A stretch of 6,109 bases of DNA, taken from Alphaproteobacteria bacterium. Lineage in GTDB: Bacteria; Pseudomonadota; Alphaproteobacteria; Rickettsiales; VGDC01. The stretch's first letter is position 1; every line of letters begins with the position of its first letter. Under the pieces are notes generated by a model that did not search any database, had not been told where the DNA came from, and saw only the letters and a program-made list of their open reading frames with translations. Below, one piece after another: positions 4,979 through 6,109 of the stretch. The position numbers and the translations under genes were made by a program. Where the stretch lies: assembly GCA_016869895.1 (NCBI GenBank), contig VGDC01000130.1, positions 1 through 6,109 of the forward strand, given 5' to 3'.

Positions 4979-6109
4979 ATGGAAAACACCGCGACGTTTC
5001 CGATGGATCTTCCCAAGCCGGTGATGACCGCTTTGGAATCCAACAGTGAATCCCTCCTCGATGCCGCCCGCGACATCCCCCTTGTCCTCCCGCGTAAGGA
5101 TTTCGCCTCCGTCCTGCTGGCGAGTTTCTCAGCGAATGTGCTGGCGCTCGCCTTGCCGCTGATGACCTTGCAGGTCTATGACCGCATCCTTGTGAACGGC
5201 GGGCTTTCGACTCTGGCGGTGCTGGGCTTCGGCGTGGTGGTGGCGGTGCTGGCGGAATGGATGGTGCGCGTGGCTCGGTCTTATCTGATGGGTATGGCGG
5301 GCGCGCAGTTCGAGCAAATGGCTTCGGAGGAGGCGTTGCGCCGTATCCTTTCCGCTGACCTCAAGCGTTCGGGCAGCCAAAGCGCAGGGCAATACCTCGA
5401 AGGGCTTTCCGCCATCGGCAGGATGCGCGATTTCTACGCGGGGCATCTTGTCAGTTCCTTCGTGGATATGCCGTTCATGGTCATTTACCTCGCACTCATC
5501 GCCTATCTCGCGGGGTCGGTGGTCTGGGTGCCGATGTTGCTGCTGGTGCTGTTCAGCATGATCATCTGGGTGATGGGGCGGCACATGCGCACCCTCGTGC
5601 GGCAGCGTGAGGAAAGCGATAGCCATCGCTATGGGCGTGTCATCGAGATGCTCAGCGGCTTGCATTCGGTGAAGGCACTGGGGCTGGAAGCGAAGATGCA
5701 GCGGCTGTATGAACGCCTGCTGATTCAGGGCTCGGCCAGCGACTATACCCTCTCCATGACCAACGGCATGGCGAATATGCTGGGCGGGTTCATGAGCCAG
5801 ATCATGATGGTCGCCGTGGTGGTGGCGGGTGCGCCGCTGGTCATCAACGGCAGTATCAGCATGGGTTCGCTCATCGCCTGCTTGCTGCTGGCAGGGCGTT
5901 TGACGCAACCGCTGATGCGCGCTTTGTCGCTTTGGGCGCATTTTCAGGAAGTGCGACTGGCGCGCGAACAGGTGGCGGCGCTTTATGCCCTGCCCAAACG
6001 CTACACCGACCGCCGCAACGCCACGCCGTTCGATTCCAAACCGCTGGCAGGTGGTCGCCGCGATTACGACAAAATGAACGATGCGCGCGGCGAAGTGAGC
6101 ATGAAGAAC
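4979..6109 (+). CDS. Type I secretion system ABC transporter, permease part (3'-truncated by window edge)
   Basis: The frame is open for 377 codons from the ATG at 4979 to the right edge. It encodes the N-terminal and membrane domains of a T1SS ABC exporter of the PrtD/HlyB/LapB type, which energises one-step export through an inner-membrane, membrane-fusion and TolC-type channel. Hallmarks are LPLMTLQVYDRIL (59-71) with the following STL (77-79), FVDMPFMVIYLALIAYL (161-177), and LSGLHSVKALGLEAKMQRLYE (225-245). Hydrophobic segments lie at about 46-65, 79-97, 161-180, 182-200, 270-290 and 294-306. Only about 40 residues precede the first membrane segment, so the N-terminal peptidase or peptidase-like C39 domain of HlyB/LapB is absent, as in PrtD. 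The ATPase domain with Walker A, signature and Walker B motifs lies beyond the window. The ribosome binding site is weak (AGG eight bases upstream), much poorer than that of the substrate gene 88 bp upstream, with which it probably shares a transcript. The last residues (341-377) are polar and Arg/Lys-rich, a linker ahead of the ATPase. Confidence 0.92.
   Translation, partial: MENTATFPMDLPKPVMTALESNSESLLDAARDIPLVLPRKDFASVLLASFSANVLALALPLMTLQVYDRILVNGGLSTLAVLGFGVVVAVLAEWMVRVARSYLMGMAGAQFEQMASEEALRRILSADLKRSGSQSAGQYLEGLSAIGRMRDFYAGHLVSSFVDMPFMVIYLALIAYLAGSVVWVPMLLLVLFSMIIWVMGRHMRTLVRQREESDSHRYGRVIEMLSGLHSVKALGLEAKMQRLYERLLIQGSASDYTLSMTNGMANMLGGFMSQIMMVAVVVAGAPLVINGSISMGSLIACLLLAGRLTQPLMRALSLWAHFQEVRLAREQVAALYALPKRYTDRRNATPFDSKPLAGGRRDYDKMNDARGEVSMKN

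Noticed and set aside
5129..5941. 270-codon - strand open frame, His/Gln/Arg-rich
   Set aside because: It lies antisense to the exporter membrane domain. His/Gln/Arg richness is what the complement of Leu/Val/Met/Ala codons in GC-rich DNA gives; no motif or ribosome binding site supports it.

Overview
The window most likely comes from an alphaproteobacterium of moderate-to-high GC. The best evidence is two exact CtrA-type boxes (TTAA-N7-TTAAC) in the one AT-rich intergenic region; CtrA is an alphaproteobacterial regulator. The phosphorelay and secretion genes fit but do not prove this. Species cannot be named from the sequence.

Layout. (1) Positions 1-932, + strand: the C-terminal part of an ammonium transporter (Amt), cut by the left edge. 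(2) 939-2174, - strand: a soluble hybrid histidine kinase with HisKA, HATPase and receiver domains, convergent with amt and only 6 bp from it. (3) 2287-2661, + strand: a small stand-alone HPt protein, divergent from the kinase. Together they look like a kinase-receiver-HPt phosphorelay; no DNA-binding output protein is present. (4) 2662-2925: a 264-bp AT-rich control region with two CtrA-type boxes, a duplicated GTTAATGGTTGAAT element, an imperfect palindrome and a plausible sigma-70 promoter, ending in a perfect AGGAGG ribosome binding site. (5) 2926-4890, + strand: a 654-residue acidic, Gly/Asp/Leu/Asn-rich repeat protein with no signal peptide, no cysteine, and no lysine or arginine after residue 98. 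(6) 4900-4929: a strong hairpin without a U-tract. (7) 4979 to the right edge, + strand: the membrane domain of a type I secretion (T1SS) ABC exporter, cut before its ATPase domain.

How they work together. A large repetitive protein lacking a Sec signal, followed directly by a T1SS ABC exporter, is the usual substrate-exporter arrangement (compare the S-layer locus rsaA-rsaD of Caulobacter). I infer that the 654-residue protein is exported by this transporter as a surface or matrix protein. The membrane-fusion protein would be expected just past the right edge. The CtrA-type boxes suggest cell-cycle or motile/sessile control of the secreted protein. A link to the adjacent phosphorelay is possible but unproven.

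The most unusual item is the secreted repeat protein: an NLGDI five-residue array followed by 21-residue DG-containing units, all without basic side chains apart from histidine. I do not recognise it as a named family.
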